This document shows, one piece after another, positions 53,658 to 62,652 of a stretch of 64,000 nt of DNA. A program made the position numbers and the translations under genes. Source of the DNA: Rhodobacterales bacterium 56_14_T64 (lineage in GTDB: Bacteria > Pseudomonadota > Alphaproteobacteria > Rhodobacterales > Rhodobacteraceae); NCBI GenBank assembly GCA_002162795.1, contig MAAY01000042.1, positions 1 through 64,000 of the forward strand, read 5' to 3'. The notes below the pieces were generated by a model. It was not told the DNA's origin and searched no databases. It saw only the letters and a program-made list of their open reading frames with translations. Position 1 is the stretch's first letter; every line of letters starts with the position of its first letter.

Positions 53658-54311
53658 CTATTTGCCGGTTTTGCTGCGCTGGCGATCGGCCATCATTGCG
53701 GTGATGCGGCTCGCCCATTTGGCGTTTTCGTTGGATAGGTTTTTGATTTCCTTTGCGAGATAGGCAAACCCCAGCCCCGCGTCGCCTGCGCGGGCGGCTT
53801 CGATCCCGGTATTGATTGACAATATTGACAATTCCCGCACCGAACGCAGGATATTCCCGGCCAATTCAACGATTTCAGTATTGGCTTCTTCGGTTTCGCG
53901 CAGCGTGGCCTCTAGAGTTTCGCGCAATTTGACTTCGGCGGATGCGTCAACCACCAAGCCCTGCAAGTACACCAATGTGCCTTTCCCATCATAGACCGCA
54001 TTGCCGCGTTCACGCACCCATGCTTCGGTTCCGTCGGCGCGGCAAAACCGATAATCCACATCCCAATTTCGGCGTTGTTCGATGGCGGTGTCGACCTCTG
54101 CAAAGACGCCAGTGGCGTCTTCTTTGTGCATCAGGTCACCAAAGGCCACGCGCTTGTTGCCAAGGATGTCATCGACAGAATATCCGCACAGCTTTTCGAC
54201 CTGGCCGGCCATGAATTCCATCGTGAAAACATCGTCATTTGCGCATCGATAAATAAAGGCGTCGCCGGAACTGAATACGCTTTTGAAAACTGAAAGAGCT
54301 TCGTTATTCAT
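53658..54311 (-). CDS. PAS domain protein with a minimal MCP signalling tip
   Basis: 217-residue soluble protein. PAS/PAC domain about residues 12-130 (FIYRCANDDVFTMEFMAGQVEKLCGYSVDDILGNKRVAFGDLMHKEDATGVF...WDVDYRFCRADGTEAWVRERGNAVYDGKGTLVYLQGLVVDASAE), a short coiled coil (LRETLEATLRETEEANTEI) and then ELSILSINTGIEAARAGDAGLGFAYLAKEIKNLSNENA. The last piece is the conserved hairpin tip of methyl-accepting chemotaxis proteins without most of the adaptation bundle. No membrane helix. Could interact with CheA/CheW-type partners; none are encoded nearby. Confidence 0.85.
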   Translation of the reverse strand: MNNEALSVFKSVFSSGDAFIYRCANDDVFTMEFMAGQVEKLCGYSVDDILGNKRVAFGDLMHKEDATGVFAEVDTAIEQRRNWDVDYRFCRADGTEAWVRERGNAVYDGKGTLVYLQGLVVDASAEVKLRETLEATLRETEEANTEIVELAGNILRSVRELSILSINTGIEAARAGDAGLGFAYLAKEIKNLSNENAKWASRITAMMADRQRSKTGK

Positions 54312-54526
54312 TGGTCTCTCCCGCAGCGAAACGCCGCGTCGGTTAAGTAAATGATTTTGCCGCATTGTTCGGGGAATAGGTTAATTTTTAGTTTAGGGTA
54401 ATTTTGTTTCCTGTGGGTGAAGTTGACTTATTGAAAGCGCAAACTTGCCGTGAAATCACTGTTTGGACTGACCATGTTTGCCCAGCCCCGCAGGGGATCT
54501 ACCTGATTGCCAGATAGGAGGTACTT

Positions 54527-54955
54527 ATGACCGATGTTCAAAAAGGACAGTGTTTTTGTGGTGCGGTTGCAATCGAAGTGACCGGTGCGCCTGAGGCAAT
54601 GGGGTATTGTCATTGCGATTCCTGCCGGTCGTGGTCAGCAGGGCCGGTCAATGCCTTTACGCTGTGGAAACCAGATGCGGTGACCGTGACCAAAGGCGCT
54701 GAGCATCTGACCATGTTTGAAAAGAATGAAAGCAGCCAGCGCCAGTTTTGTGCACTTTGCGGTGGTCATGTGATGACAGGTCACAAGGGATTTGGTCTGG
54801 TAGACGTTTACGCCGCCACCATTCCCACGCAGAAGTTTGAGCCAGGCGTGCATGTAAACTATGCTGAGACGGTTCTGCCGATCAAAGACGGTTTGCCAAA
54901 GATGCGTGATTTTCCTGCCGAATTGGGCGGTAGTGGCGACACCATGCCTGAATGA
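54527..54955 (+). CDS. GFA family (glutathione-dependent formaldehyde-activating-like) protein
   Basis: 142-residue zinc-binding CENP-V/GFA fold protein. Zinc Cys motifs: KGQCFCGAVAIEVTG, GYCHCDSCRSWSAGPVNAFTLW and QFCALCGGHVMTGH. Despite the family name most members have no proven role with formaldehyde. AGGAGGT precedes the ATG. Single gene ending in a terminator shared with the convergent pckA. Confidence 0.9.
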   Translation: MTDVQKGQCFCGAVAIEVTGAPEAMGYCHCDSCRSWSAGPVNAFTLWKPDAVTVTKGAEHLTMFEKNESSQRQFCALCGGHVMTGHKGFGLVDVYAATIPTQKFEPGVHVNYAETVLPIKDGLPKMRDFPAELGGSGDTMPE

Positions 54956-54973
54956 TTCAGGCGGTCTAAATAC

Positions 54974-55002
54974 AAAAGGCCCCGATGGTTCGAGGCCTTT
55001 TG
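54974..55002. terminator. Bidirectional terminator between GFA and pckA
   Basis: AAAAGGCC (54974-54981) and GGCCTTTT (54994-55001) form a stem with inner CG/CG pairing and flanking A/T runs, serving both convergent genes. Confidence 0.82.
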
Positions 55003-55019
55003 TCACTATTTTTCTACCT

Positions 55020-56618
55020 TCAGCCGATGGCTGCGGATTTTACGTCGTCGTCGATGTGCGGCAGATACTGCTGAAAGTTCTCTGAAAACATCTGAACCAG
55101 CTTGGCGGCCTGGCTGTCATAGGCTGCCTGATCGTCCCAGGTGCGGCGTGGGTCCAGCAGGACCTCGGCAACACCAGGCACCGACACTGGCACGTCAAAG
55201 CCAAAGTTACTGTCCTTGCGGAACTCGACCTCGGCAAGCGAGCCGTCCAGCGCCGCACTCAGCAGTGCACGGGTGGCACGGATCGGCATCCGCGAGCCAA
55301 TGCCATAGGCGCCACCGGTCCAGCCTGTGTTGACCAACCAGCAAGTCGCGCCGTGCTCGGCGATCTTTTCACGCAGCAGATTGCCGTAGACTTCGGGACG
55401 ACGTGGCATAAAGGGCGCGCCAAAGCAGGTCGAGAATGTCGGCTCGGGTTCGGTCACGCCGCGCTCGGTTCCCGCCACTTTCGAGGTGAAACCGGACAGG
55501 AAGTGATACATCGCCTGCGCAGGGGTTAGTCGGGCGATCGGAGGCAGCACACCAAAAGCATCACAGGTCAGCATGATGATATTCTTGGGGTGGCCGCCCA
55601 TCGCGCTGCTGGACGCGTTGGCGATATATTCCAGCGGGTAGGCACAGCGCATATTGGCGGTCAGGCTGTCGTCATTGAAATCCAGCTCTTTGGTTTCCTC
55701 GTCGAACACCATGTTTTCAATCACGGTGGCGAATTTGGAGGTGGTGGCGTAGATTTCAGGCTCGGCCTCGGCGTTCAGATTGATGGTCTTGGCATAGCAA
55801 CCACCCTCAAAGTTGAAGGTGCCGTTATCGGACCAGCCATGCTCGTCATCACCGATCAGCGTACGCGATGGATCTGCAGACAGTGTGGTTTTGCCAGTGC
55901 CGGACAGGCCAAAGAAAATCGCCGAATCGACAGGGTTGCCAGTGGCGTGGTTGGCCGAGCAGTGCATCGGCATGATGCCTTTTTCTGGCAACAGGTAGTT
56001 CAGCAGCGAGAACACTGATTTCTTGTTTTCGCCAGCGTATTCGGTACCGCCGATCAGGATCAGCTTGCGATCAAAATTCATCGCGATGACGGTTTCCGAG
56101 CGGCAATTGTGCTTGTCTGGATCCGCCTGAAAGCTGGGGCAGTTGATAACCGTGTAATCAGCCAGGAAGTCGTCCAGATCCTCGCGGTCGGGACGGCGCA
56201 GCATGTGACGGATGAACAGGTTGTGCCAGGCCAACTCGGTCACCATACGGACATTGATCGAATGCGCGGGGTCTGCACCGCCGACCAGATCCTGAACAAA
56301 GTACTCTTTGCCCTTCATGTGCGCCAACATGTCAGCATAAAGAGCATCAAAGCCTTCGGGGCTCATCGCGGCGTTGTTTTCCCACCAGATGGTGTCGACA
56401 ACGCCGGCGGTTTTAACCACGTGCTTGTCCTTGGGGGATCGGCCAGTGAATTTCCCGGTCGAGACCAAAAAGGCCCCGCCGTTGCCCAAAGTACCCTCGC
56501 CACGCTTCAGTGCAGCCTCGACCAGTGCCGGTTCCATATAGTTATAATAGACATGTCCCAGACCCTCGATGCCCTGATCCTCGAGTCGGAATTGCGGGTT
56601 AACCCGTCCTAATGTCAT
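55020..56618 (-). CDS. pckA: Phosphoenolpyruvate carboxykinase (ATP)
   Basis: Converts oxaloacetate to PEP, the entry to gluconeogenesis. 532 residues. ATP-type motifs: [47 protein letters not shown] (P-loop and kinase-2), upstream [12 protein letters not shown] and [15 protein letters not shown] near the C-terminus. Divergent from chvI-chvG across 338 bp, an arrangement also known from rhizobia and Agrobacterium, where ChvI affects pckA expression. Confidence 0.97.
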   Translation of the reverse strand: MTLGRVNPQFRLEDQGIEGLGHVYYNYMEPALVEAALKRGEGTLGNGGAFLVSTGKFTGRSPKDKHVVKTAGVVDTIWWENNAAMSPEGFDALYADMLAHMKGKEYFVQDLVGGADPAHSINVRMVTELAWHNLFIRHMLRRPDREDLDDFLADYTVINCPSFQADPDKHNCRSETVIAMNFDRKLILIGGTEYAGENKKSVFSLLNYLLPEKGIMPMHCSANHATGNPVDSAIFFGLSGTGKTTLSADPSRTLIGDDEHGWSDNGTFNFEGGCYAKTINLNAEAEPEIYATTSKFATVIENMVFDEETKELDFNDDSLTANMRCAYPLEYIANASSSAMGGHPKNIIMLTCDAFGVLPPIARLTPAQAMYHFLSGFTSKVAGTERGVTEPEPTFSTCFGAPFMPRRPEVYGNLLREKIAEHGATCWLVNTGWTGGAYGIGSRMPIRATRALLSAALDGSLAEVEFRKDSNFGFDVPVSVPGVAEVLLDPRRTWDDQAAYDSQAAKLVQMFSENFQQYLPHIDDDVKSAAIG

Positions 56619-56956
56619 CTGTTTTCTCTCCTATGTCGGCGGACGACACCTTCGTTAGTGGCGACGCCGTGGGGCTATGGAAACGATCAGCAGACCGATG
56701 GTCGCGGTCATAACATGGTGTTTTGGGGTGTGAACAGGACGGTTTGGCGCAGTTAGCGCCACCATGGTCAATTTTAGCGCAACCATAAAACCGATGCTGA
56801 AAACGACAGCACTTGTTCAGGGGATACTAAGGTATTTTTGTCTCTATTAGGACGCAACATTGCCGCGATTCGTTAATGGGGATTGATTCGGCCCGGCAGA
56901 ACAGCGATGAATGGGTCAAAAAACAGGCAGTTCAGAGCAGATTAGGGGCACAGCAG
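56619..56956. promoter_or_regulatory. pckA/chvI divergent control region with a 13-nt direct repeat
   Basis: No gene in 338 bp. Two direct copies of TTAGCGCMACCAT occur at 56753-56765 (C at the variable base) and 56774-56786 (A). Their starts are 21 bp apart, which is two helical turns. In pckA orientation they read ATGGTKGCGCTAA. Tandem same-face sites suit an OmpR-type regulator such as ChvI, or a carbon regulator of pckA; this is inference. Confidence 0.55.
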
Positions 56957-57664
56957 ATGTCAAAGATTGCATTGGTCGACGATGACAGGAATATCCTGAC
57001 ATCCGTCTCGATGACACTCGAAGCCGAAGGCTTTGAGGTTGAAACATACAACGATGGACAGGCGGCGCTAGACGCATTCAACAAAAAACTGCCGGACATG
57101 GCGGTGCTGGACATCAAGATGCCGCGCATGGATGGTATGGATCTGCTGCAACGGCTGCGGCAAAAATCCCAGATGCCGGTGATTTTTCTGACCTCCAAAG
57201 ATGACGAGATCGACGAGGTGCTTGGCCTTCGCATGGGCGCCGACGATTACGTCAAAAAACCGTTCTCGCAACGCCTGCTGGTCGAACGTATCCGCGCCCT
57301 GTTGCGCCGCCAGGAAGCGATCAAAAACGATGCCGATGGTGACGCGCCTAGTGTTGAAACCAAGGTGATGGAGCGCGGCCAGCTGCGCATGGATCCCCTG
57401 CGCCATTCGGTCAGCTGGAAAGACAAGGACGTCTCGCTAACGGTGACCGAATTCCTGCTGTTGCAGGCGCTGGCGCAACGACCCGGATTTGTCAAAAGCC
57501 GTGACCAGTTGATGGATGTGGCCTATGATGATCAGGTTTACGTAGACGACCGCACCATCGACAGCCACATCAAGCGGTTGCGCAAGAAGATGCGCAGCGC
57601 TGATCCTGATTTTTCAGCGATCGAAACGCTGTATGGCATCGGTTACCGTTATAACGAAGACTAA
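56957..57664 (+). CDS. chvI: Response regulator ChvI
   Basis: OmpR/PhoB-type regulator partnered with ChvG; in alphaproteobacteria the pair controls envelope, acid and host-interaction genes. 235 residues. Receiver with phospho-acceptor Asp52 ([13 protein letters not shown]) and the Lys in [14 protein letters not shown]-terminal winged helix with [54 protein letters not shown]. Start 56957 gives [13 protein letters not shown]. Cotranscribed with chvG 33 bp downstream. Confidence 0.96.
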   Translation: MSKIALVDDDRNILTSVSMTLEAEGFEVETYNDGQAALDAFNKKLPDMAVLDIKMPRMDGMDLLQRLRQKSQMPVIFLTSKDDEIDEVLGLRMGADDYVKKPFSQRLLVERIRALLRRQEAIKNDADGDAPSVETKVMERGQLRMDPLRHSVSWKDKDVSLTVTEFLLLQALAQRPGFVKSRDQLMDVAYDDQVYVDDRTIDSHIKRLRKKMRSADPDFSAIETLYGIGYRYNED

Positions 57665-57697
57665 GAGACCCTGGTGGGTCTTGGTGGAAGGGCGCCA

Positions 57698-59407
57698 ATG
57701 CGCGACACGGGCATGACACAAAGCCAGCACGACGGTGACGTTGTCTTGGGCGACGATTGGGTCGCCCCGGAGAACACTGTTGCGCGCGAAATGCTGGCCA
57801 AACGGGCGCGCCGAGGGTTGTTTTCCCTCAAGGGATCACCGCTGACGCGTAAAATCATCACCTTTAATCTGATCGCCCTGATCATCTTGGTTGCGGGCGT
57901 TCTCTACCTCAATTCCTCGCGCCAAAGTCTGGTTTTGCAGCGCGCAGGCGCTGTGGTGGGCGAGGCACGGTTGATTGCCGATGTGCTTGAGGCACAATTG
58001 CCGACCAGTGGTGCAGTTAGTCTTGCCACCGGTGAGGGCTTTGATGTTGCCGACACTTTGGCAGGGTTGAGTCTGCGCACAGGTGTCGAGGTTTACGTTT
58101 TTGATGCGACCGAAAATCTGATTGCTCAGACCATGGGTGATTCTGAGAGCGAAGCGCTGGATCAGCTGAATGGAGGGCAGTTCGGCCCGGCCCTGATCAG
58201 CGATGGATTGTCGGCAATATGGTCCGCTGTTGAGCGCATTTTACCGGCAAGTCGGACGCAAGAGCATGACTCGTTAGAGGATCAGCTGCGGATGATGGTG
58301 CCGCGCGCGCTGTTGGACGGCACCAAAGTCGAGCCAGTGGTCGATACTGCCGGCGGCACAGTGTTCTCTGCAGTCACACCCATTTGGCAACAAGGCCAGC
58401 CGATAGGTGTTGTTGCCGTGGCGTCTCCGGCTGGTGAAATTGACGCGTTTGTCAGAGCCGAGCGCGAGCGGGTTTTGCAGATGTTTGTGGTGGCGCTGCT
58501 GGTCTCAGTCGGGCTGTCGCTGGTGCTGGCCTCGACCATTGCCAATCCATTGGCCGATCTGGCCGAAGCTGCCGAGTTGGGCCGTGATCGCGACTCGCGC
58601 AAGGTTCAGCCAGGCCGTATTCGCATTCCTGACCTGTCGGCCCGCCCGGACGAAATTGGCCGGCTAAGTCGGGCGCTGCGTGGCATGGTCAAAGCGCTAT
58701 ACAGTCGCATCGATAGCAACGAGCAATTTGCCGCGGACGTGGCACATGAGATCAAGAACCCTCTGGCCAGCCTGCAATCAGCGGTTGGCACCCTGCGCAT
58801 TGTCAAGCGCGAGGACCAGCGCGAGACCTTGCTGGCCGTAATCGAACATGATGTGCGACGGATGGATCGGCTGGTCAGCGACATCTCCAATGCCTCGCGT
58901 CTGGATGCGGAATTGGTGAAAGAGGAAGAAGAAGAATTTGATCTGCTGGTGATGATGCGCAATCTGAACCAGTATCTGGGTGAAGATGCCCGCGCCAAAG
59001 GCATCGATTACATTACTGATCTGGCCGAAGGCCCGATCATGATAACCGGGCTGGAGGCGCGACTGGCGCAGGTGTTTGTCAATCTGATCACCAATGCAAT
59101 CTCGTTCTGTGATGAGGGCGATGCGATCAGGGTCTGGGCCCGGCGCCGGGCAAACCGGGTACTGGTGGTGGTCGAGGATACCGGCCCCGGTATTCCAGAA
59201 CAAGCGTTGAGCAAAATCTTCAAACGGTTCTACTCGCAGCGCCCGGACGAGCATTTTGGTAATAACTCCGGTCTTGGTCTGGCGATCTCCAAGCAAATCG
59301 TCGAAGCCCACGGTGGCGTGGTCTGGGCCGAAAATATCCGTCCAACCGAGGTTGATCTGACGTCCGAGCCATTGGGCGCACGATTTGTTGTCGGTCTACC
59401 GGTCTAG
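57698..59407 (+). CDS. chvG: Sensor histidine kinase ChvG
   Basis: Membrane sensor for the ChvI regulator. 569 residues. Two membrane helices, IITFNLIALIILVAGVLYLNSSRQ and MFVVALLVSVGLSLVLASTIANPLADLAEAAELG (the latter leading into HAMP), flank a periplasmic domain of about 200 residues. Phospho-acceptor His in AADVAHEIKNPLASLQSAVGTL; ATPase N-box NLITNAISFCDEG; G boxes VVVEDTGPGIPEQ and NNSGLGLAISKQIVEAHGG. GGAAGG supports ATG 57698 over the GTG at 57674. Confidence 0.96.
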   Translation: MRDTGMTQSQHDGDVVLGDDWVAPENTVAREMLAKRARRGLFSLKGSPLTRKIITFNLIALIILVAGVLYLNSSRQSLVLQRAGAVVGEARLIADVLEAQLPTSGAVSLATGEGFDVADTLAGLSLRTGVEVYVFDATENLIAQTMGDSESEALDQLNGGQFGPALISDGLSAIWSAVERILPASRTQEHDSLEDQLRMMVPRALLDGTKVEPVVDTAGGTVFSAVTPIWQQGQPIGVVAVASPAGEIDAFVRAERERVLQMFVVALLVSVGLSLVLASTIANPLADLAEAAELGRDRDSRKVQPGRIRIPDLSARPDEIGRLSRALRGMVKALYSRIDSNEQFAADVAHEIKNPLASLQSAVGTLRIVKREDQRETLLAVIEHDVRRMDRLVSDISNASRLDAELVKEEEEEFDLLVMMRNLNQYLGEDARAKGIDYITDLAEGPIMITGLEARLAQVFVNLITNAISFCDEGDAIRVWARRRANRVLVVVEDTGPGIPEQALSKIFKRFYSQRPDEHFGNNSGLGLAISKQIVEAHGGVVWAENIRPTEVDLTSEPLGARFVVGLPV

Positions 59408-59410
59408 GGT

Positions 59411-59854
59411 ATGGGCGGGCACAATGATCTGTGTCTGCATGCTTCATGTGTAACGTTGGATGGCCGTGGATTGTTGATCCGCGGGGCGTCGGGCAGCGGA
59501 AAATCTGCACTAGCGCTTTCTCTGATGGCGCTGGGGGCTTCATTGGTTGCAGATGACAAAGTGTTGGTGACGTTGGATGCGGGCGAGCTGATTGCTCGCG
59601 CCCCTGAGCCCATTGCGGACATGGTCGAGGCGCGTGGTCTGGGCCTTTTGCGGGCCGACCGATGCGCCGAATCGGCAATTTGCGCGGTGATTGATATGGA
59701 CATGGTTGAGACCGAACGCCTGCCTGCGATCCGTACAGTTGAGATCCTGGGGCAGACGGTGACACTGCTACGCAAGATTGACGCTGCCTATATTGCGCCG
59801 GCTCTGTTACAATACCTCAAGCGTGGACGACGGAATCCAGATGCAGGAACATAG
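59411..59854 (+). CDS. hprK: HPr kinase/phosphorylase, short alphaproteobacterial form
   Basis: Phosphorylates HPr at Ser46 and reverses it. 147 residues, the C-terminal catalytic part only, as is usual in alphaproteobacteria (the Firmicute enzyme is about 310). Walker A GASGSGKSALALSLMALGASLVADDKV at residues 25-32 onwards. Immediately after chvG (3-bp gap) and overlapping rapZ by 14 bp. The HPr encoded nearby has a Ser46, so substrate and kinase are present together. Confidence 0.92.
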   Translation: MGGHNDLCLHASCVTLDGRGLLIRGASGSGKSALALSLMALGASLVADDKVLVTLDAGELIARAPEPIADMVEARGLGLLRADRCAESAICAVIDMDMVETERLPAIRTVEILGQTVTLLRKIDAAYIAPALLQYLKRGRRNPDAGT

Positions 59855-60713
59855 CGACACTCTGAAGCCTTTGGTGCTGGTGACTGGCCCGTCTGGTGCG
59901 GGGCGATCCAGTGCCATCAAGGTACTTGAGGATTTGGGGTTTGAGGCGATCGATAACCTGCCGCTCAGGTTGTTGCCGCGCCTCGTGACCATCGATGAAA
60001 TGAAGTCACCGATGGCCCTTGGCCTAGATATCCGAAATCGCGATTTTTCAACCGAGGCGCTGCTGGATCTGATTGCGGTGCTAGAGGGGTACCAACATGC
60101 TGCGTTGACGATGCTTTACTTGGATGCCAGGCCCGAAGTACTATTGCGGCGCTATTCGGAAACGCGCCGTCGGCATCCGCTTGCGCCCGCCGAAACGCCC
60201 GAGATCGGCATTAGTCGAGAGTTGGACCTGATGCGGCCGATTCGCGAGCGCGCCGATATGTTGCTCGATACTTCGGATCTGAATGTACACCAGTTGAAGG
60301 CCGAGATTGAACACTGGTTTGCCCCCGGTGGTCGGTCGCTGGCACTGTCGGTACAGAGTTTTTCCTACAAGCGCGGCATCCCGCGCAGCGTTGATATGGT
60401 GTTTGACTGCCGGTTCTTGACCAATCCTTATTGGCAAGAGGAGCTGCGCGGCCTGGATGGTCGGGACGAGGCGGTGCAGGCACATGTAAAGACCGACTCG
60501 CGTTACAATGAGTTCTTTGAGCGGGTGTTGGGGCTGACCCAAATGTTGCTGCCGGCCTACCGCGAAGAGGGTAAATCACACCTGTCGATCGCCTTTGGCT
60601 GCACTGGTGGGCAACATAGGTCAGTGACAGTAGCAGAAACACTGGCCAAAGCCCTTGCAGAAGATGGCCAGCAGGTGTCAATTAGACATCGCGAGCTGCA
60701 AGGCCAGCAGTAG
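59841..60713 (+). CDS. rapZ: RNase adapter / nucleotide-binding protein RapZ (YvcJ family)
   Basis: P-loop protein; in E. coli RapZ directs an sRNA to RNase E and senses amino-sugar status, while the role here is not established. 290 residues from MQEHSDTLKPLVLVTGPSGAGRSSAIKVLEDLGFEAIDNLPLRLLP; later SFSYKRGIPRSVDMVFDCRFLTNPYW and SHLSIAFGCTGGQHRSVTVAETLA, the RapZ/YvcJ signature. Translationally overlapping hprK, between hprK and the PTS genes. Confidence 0.94.
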   Translation: MQEHSDTLKPLVLVTGPSGAGRSSAIKVLEDLGFEAIDNLPLRLLPRLVTIDEMKSPMALGLDIRNRDFSTEALLDLIAVLEGYQHAALTMLYLDARPEVLLRRYSETRRRHPLAPAETPEIGISRELDLMRPIRERADMLLDTSDLNVHQLKAEIEHWFAPGGRSLALSVQSFSYKRGIPRSVDMVFDCRFLTNPYWQEELRGLDGRDEAVQAHVKTDSRYNEFFERVLGLTQMLLPAYREEGKSHLSIAFGCTGGQHRSVTVAETLAKALAEDGQQVSIRHRELQGQQ

Positions 60714-60728
60714 AACGGAGAGGCAGGA

Positions 60729-61136
60729 TTGATCGGGATTGTGATTGTTGCGCATGGTGGGTTGGCCAGGGAATACTTGGCCGCTGTGGAGCATGTTGTC
60801 GGTAAACAGCTGTCGCTGACAGCTATTTCCATCAACCCCGACGATGATCGGGAGGCCAAGCAGCAGGAGATCTGCATGGCTGCCAATGCGGTGGACAGCG
60901 GAGCAGGGGTGGTGGTTGTCACCGATCTGTTTGGCGGCTCGCCCTCGAACCTCAGTCTGCAGGCCTGTGCGCCCAACAATCGTCGCATCCTTTACGGTGC
61001 AAACCTGCCGCTTTTGATTAAACTGGCGAAGTCGCGACACTTACCTGTAGCAGATGCCGTGCGTCAGGCGATGGAAGCTGGTAAGAAGTATATTAATTCG
61101 CAAAACATCAGTCCCGAAGGGGAGCAATCGATTTAG
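60729..61136 (+). CDS. manX: PTS EIIA component, mannose-type (ManX-like)
   Basis: Phosphoacceptor of the incomplete alphaproteobacterial PTS; likely regulatory because no EIIB/EIIC is encoded here. 135 residues with phosphorylatable His9 in MIGIVIVAHGGLAREYLAAVEHVVGKQLSLTAISINPDDD and GVVVVTDLFGGSPSNLSLQ, the EIIA-Man pattern. Start TTG at 60729 with GGAGAGGCAGGA upstream. Abuts ptsH with no gap. Confidence 0.94.
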   Translation: MIGIVIVAHGGLAREYLAAVEHVVGKQLSLTAISINPDDDREAKQQEICMAANAVDSGAGVVVVTDLFGGSPSNLSLQACAPNNRRILYGANLPLLIKLAKSRHLPVADAVRQAMEAGKKYINSQNISPEGEQSI

Positions 61137-61406
61137 ATGACGCAGAAAACACTCACAATCGTCAACGAAAAGGGGCTGCACGCCCGCGCCTCGGCCAGGC
61201 TGGTCGAAGTGGTTGAAGGATTTGATGCCTCGGCTGAGGTTTCCCGCGATGGGTTGTCAGCCTCGGGCGACAGTATTATGGGGCTTTTAATGTTGGCAGC
61301 CTCAAGGGGAACGACTATTGACGTCGAAACCTCTGGCCCGGACAGCGATGCCCTGGCGCAGGCCCTAGAGACTCTGGTGGCCGACAAGTTTGGCGAAGGC
61401 TATTAA
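61137..61406 (+). CDS. ptsH: Phosphocarrier protein HPr
   Basis: Phosphotransfer protein with two control sites. 89 residues. Active-site His15 in NEKGLHARASARLVEV and regulatory Ser46 in SGDSIMGLLMLAASRG, so it can be a substrate of the upstream HprK as well as of EI. Starts directly after manX. Genes order hprK-rapZ-manX-ptsH behind chvGI suggests a shared control circuit, as in other alphaproteobacteria. Confidence 0.96.
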   Translation: MTQKTLTIVNEKGLHARASARLVEVVEGFDASAEVSRDGLSASGDSIMGLLMLAASRGTTIDVETSGPDSDALAQALETLVADKFGEGY

Positions 61407-61442
61407 GCCTGAACCTCGTTTGAGCAGAACAGGAATTGTATA

Positions 61443-62336
61443 GTGGCGGATACCGCTCATGACAGGGACAGCAACCGCATGACGCAGGCGGGAGAGCAGG
61501 TCGGCGAGGTTTATGACCGTCGCACCCTGACCTATGCCAATTCCTTTGATGACCGTTGGACCTCGCTGGCGATCCGCAGTATCGAATGGGCCACCGGCAA
61601 GTTCATTATCCTGCGCATGGTCGCCAAGTTTGAAAAAAACAACGCCAAGTTTCGCGGCCAGAAATTCTGGCAGGGTGTGTTGGAGGTCATGGGGATCGAA
61701 CTACAAACCCCAGTTGAACAATTGCGGAATATTCCGACCGAGGGGCCGGTAGTGGTGGTTGCAAACCACCCGCATGGCATGGTCGATGGCATGGTGTTTG
61801 CTGAATTGGTCGGCCGGGTGCGTCAGGATTACCGCATCCTGACCCGCTCGGTGTTGACCGGTCTGGACGAAGCGGCGACCTCGTTCATGATCCCGGTTCC
61901 GTTTCCGCATGACCCCGAAGCACAGCGTAAGATGGTTGAGATGCGGGCCAAGGCGATGGCGCATTTGAAAGAGGGCGGCGTAGTGGCGCTGTTTCCGTCG
62001 GGTGTGGTGATGTCGTCGAAGACTTGGTTTGGACCGGCGCAGGAGGCGGAATGGAACGTGTTCACTGCGCAGCTAATCCGACGATCCGGTGCCAAGGTGG
62101 TGCCACTGTATTTCCCAGGCAGCAATTCGCGCGCCTACCAGATTGCCAATAAAATCTCAGCGGTATTGCGCCAGGGGTTATTGCTGCATGAAATCGTACG
62201 GTCATGCCACCGGCCACAAGCGCCGATCATTGGCGAAGTTCTGAGCGATGAGCAGATGGAACAGCTGAGCAGTGATCCGCGAGGGTTTATGGTCTGGTTG
62301 CGAAAACATACGCTGTCGTTGGGCGACAAGACCTAA
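61443..62336 (+). CDS. Lysophospholipid acyltransferase family protein
   Basis: 297 residues, PlsC-like acyltransferase probably using acyl-ACP or acyl-CoA on a lyso-lipid. Motif I reads VVVANHPHGMVDGMVF (NHPHGMVD, variant of NHxxxxD); FPSGVVMSSKTWFG serves as the glycine/Pro-rich motif III region; AKVVPLYFPGSNSR follows. Start GTG 61443 chosen (ORF-track start), with MTQAGEQ a possible internal alternative. It lies 37 bp after ptsH in the same direction and may be cotranscribed. Confidence 0.82.
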   Translation: MADTAHDRDSNRMTQAGEQVGEVYDRRTLTYANSFDDRWTSLAIRSIEWATGKFIILRMVAKFEKNNAKFRGQKFWQGVLEVMGIELQTPVEQLRNIPTEGPVVVVANHPHGMVDGMVFAELVGRVRQDYRILTRSVLTGLDEAATSFMIPVPFPHDPEAQRKMVEMRAKAMAHLKEGGVVALFPSGVVMSSKTWFGPAQEAEWNVFTAQLIRRSGAKVVPLYFPGSNSRAYQIANKISAVLRQGLLLHEIVRSCHRPQAPIIGEVLSDEQMEQLSSDPRGFMVWLRKHTLSLGDKT

Positions 62337-62652
62337 AGCCTGCTGTTACCGGAAATGAGTGCCTGCGGCACACTGGTTAATTTTGGCCAGTATTGGCCGC
62401 GTTGTTGTGAGCCGATTGAGCGTTTTGTTTGGGGCCGACTTTGAGGCGCTTCTGAGTCACCAGAGCAGCAAGCTCCGGAGCCCTCATCACTTTCATCTTG
62501 TCTGACAGAGTACCGACACGCCACCAAGGACAATAGCGGTTTCCACCTTTGGTGGAGCCTCCGCGATTCTCCTTGGCTCTGTGCCGTCACCCTGTCCGCC
62601 ACTCCTTAAGCGATGAGGGCTCCAGAGCAGCAGCACGATTTTGGTTATGGGG
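62337..62652. other. Intergenic region containing a long palindrome
   Basis: 316 bp between convergent genes, no coding sequence supported. Its centre is the 147-nt imperfect palindrome described separately. A 14-nt stretch near 62589-62602 (CACCCTGTCCGCCA) matches the 3' end of alphaproteobacterial tRNA-Ser genes, but no tRNA fold is present. Confidence 0.7.
62477..62623. repeat. 147-nt imperfect palindrome, MITE-like or structured element
   Basis: Outer arms GGAGCCCTCATC (62477-62488) and GATGAGGGCTCC (62612-62623) are perfect. Pairing continues inward imperfectly (GACAGAGT.../...CCCTGTC; CCAAGGACAATAGCGG/CCGCGATTCTCCTTGG) to an apex TCCACC-TTT-GGTGGA at 62542-62556. An 11-bp direct repeat CCAGAGCAGCA occurs at 62460-62470 and 62622-62632, on both sides. 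Inverted arms with flanking direct repeats suggest a non-autonomous insertion. Confidence 0.65.
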
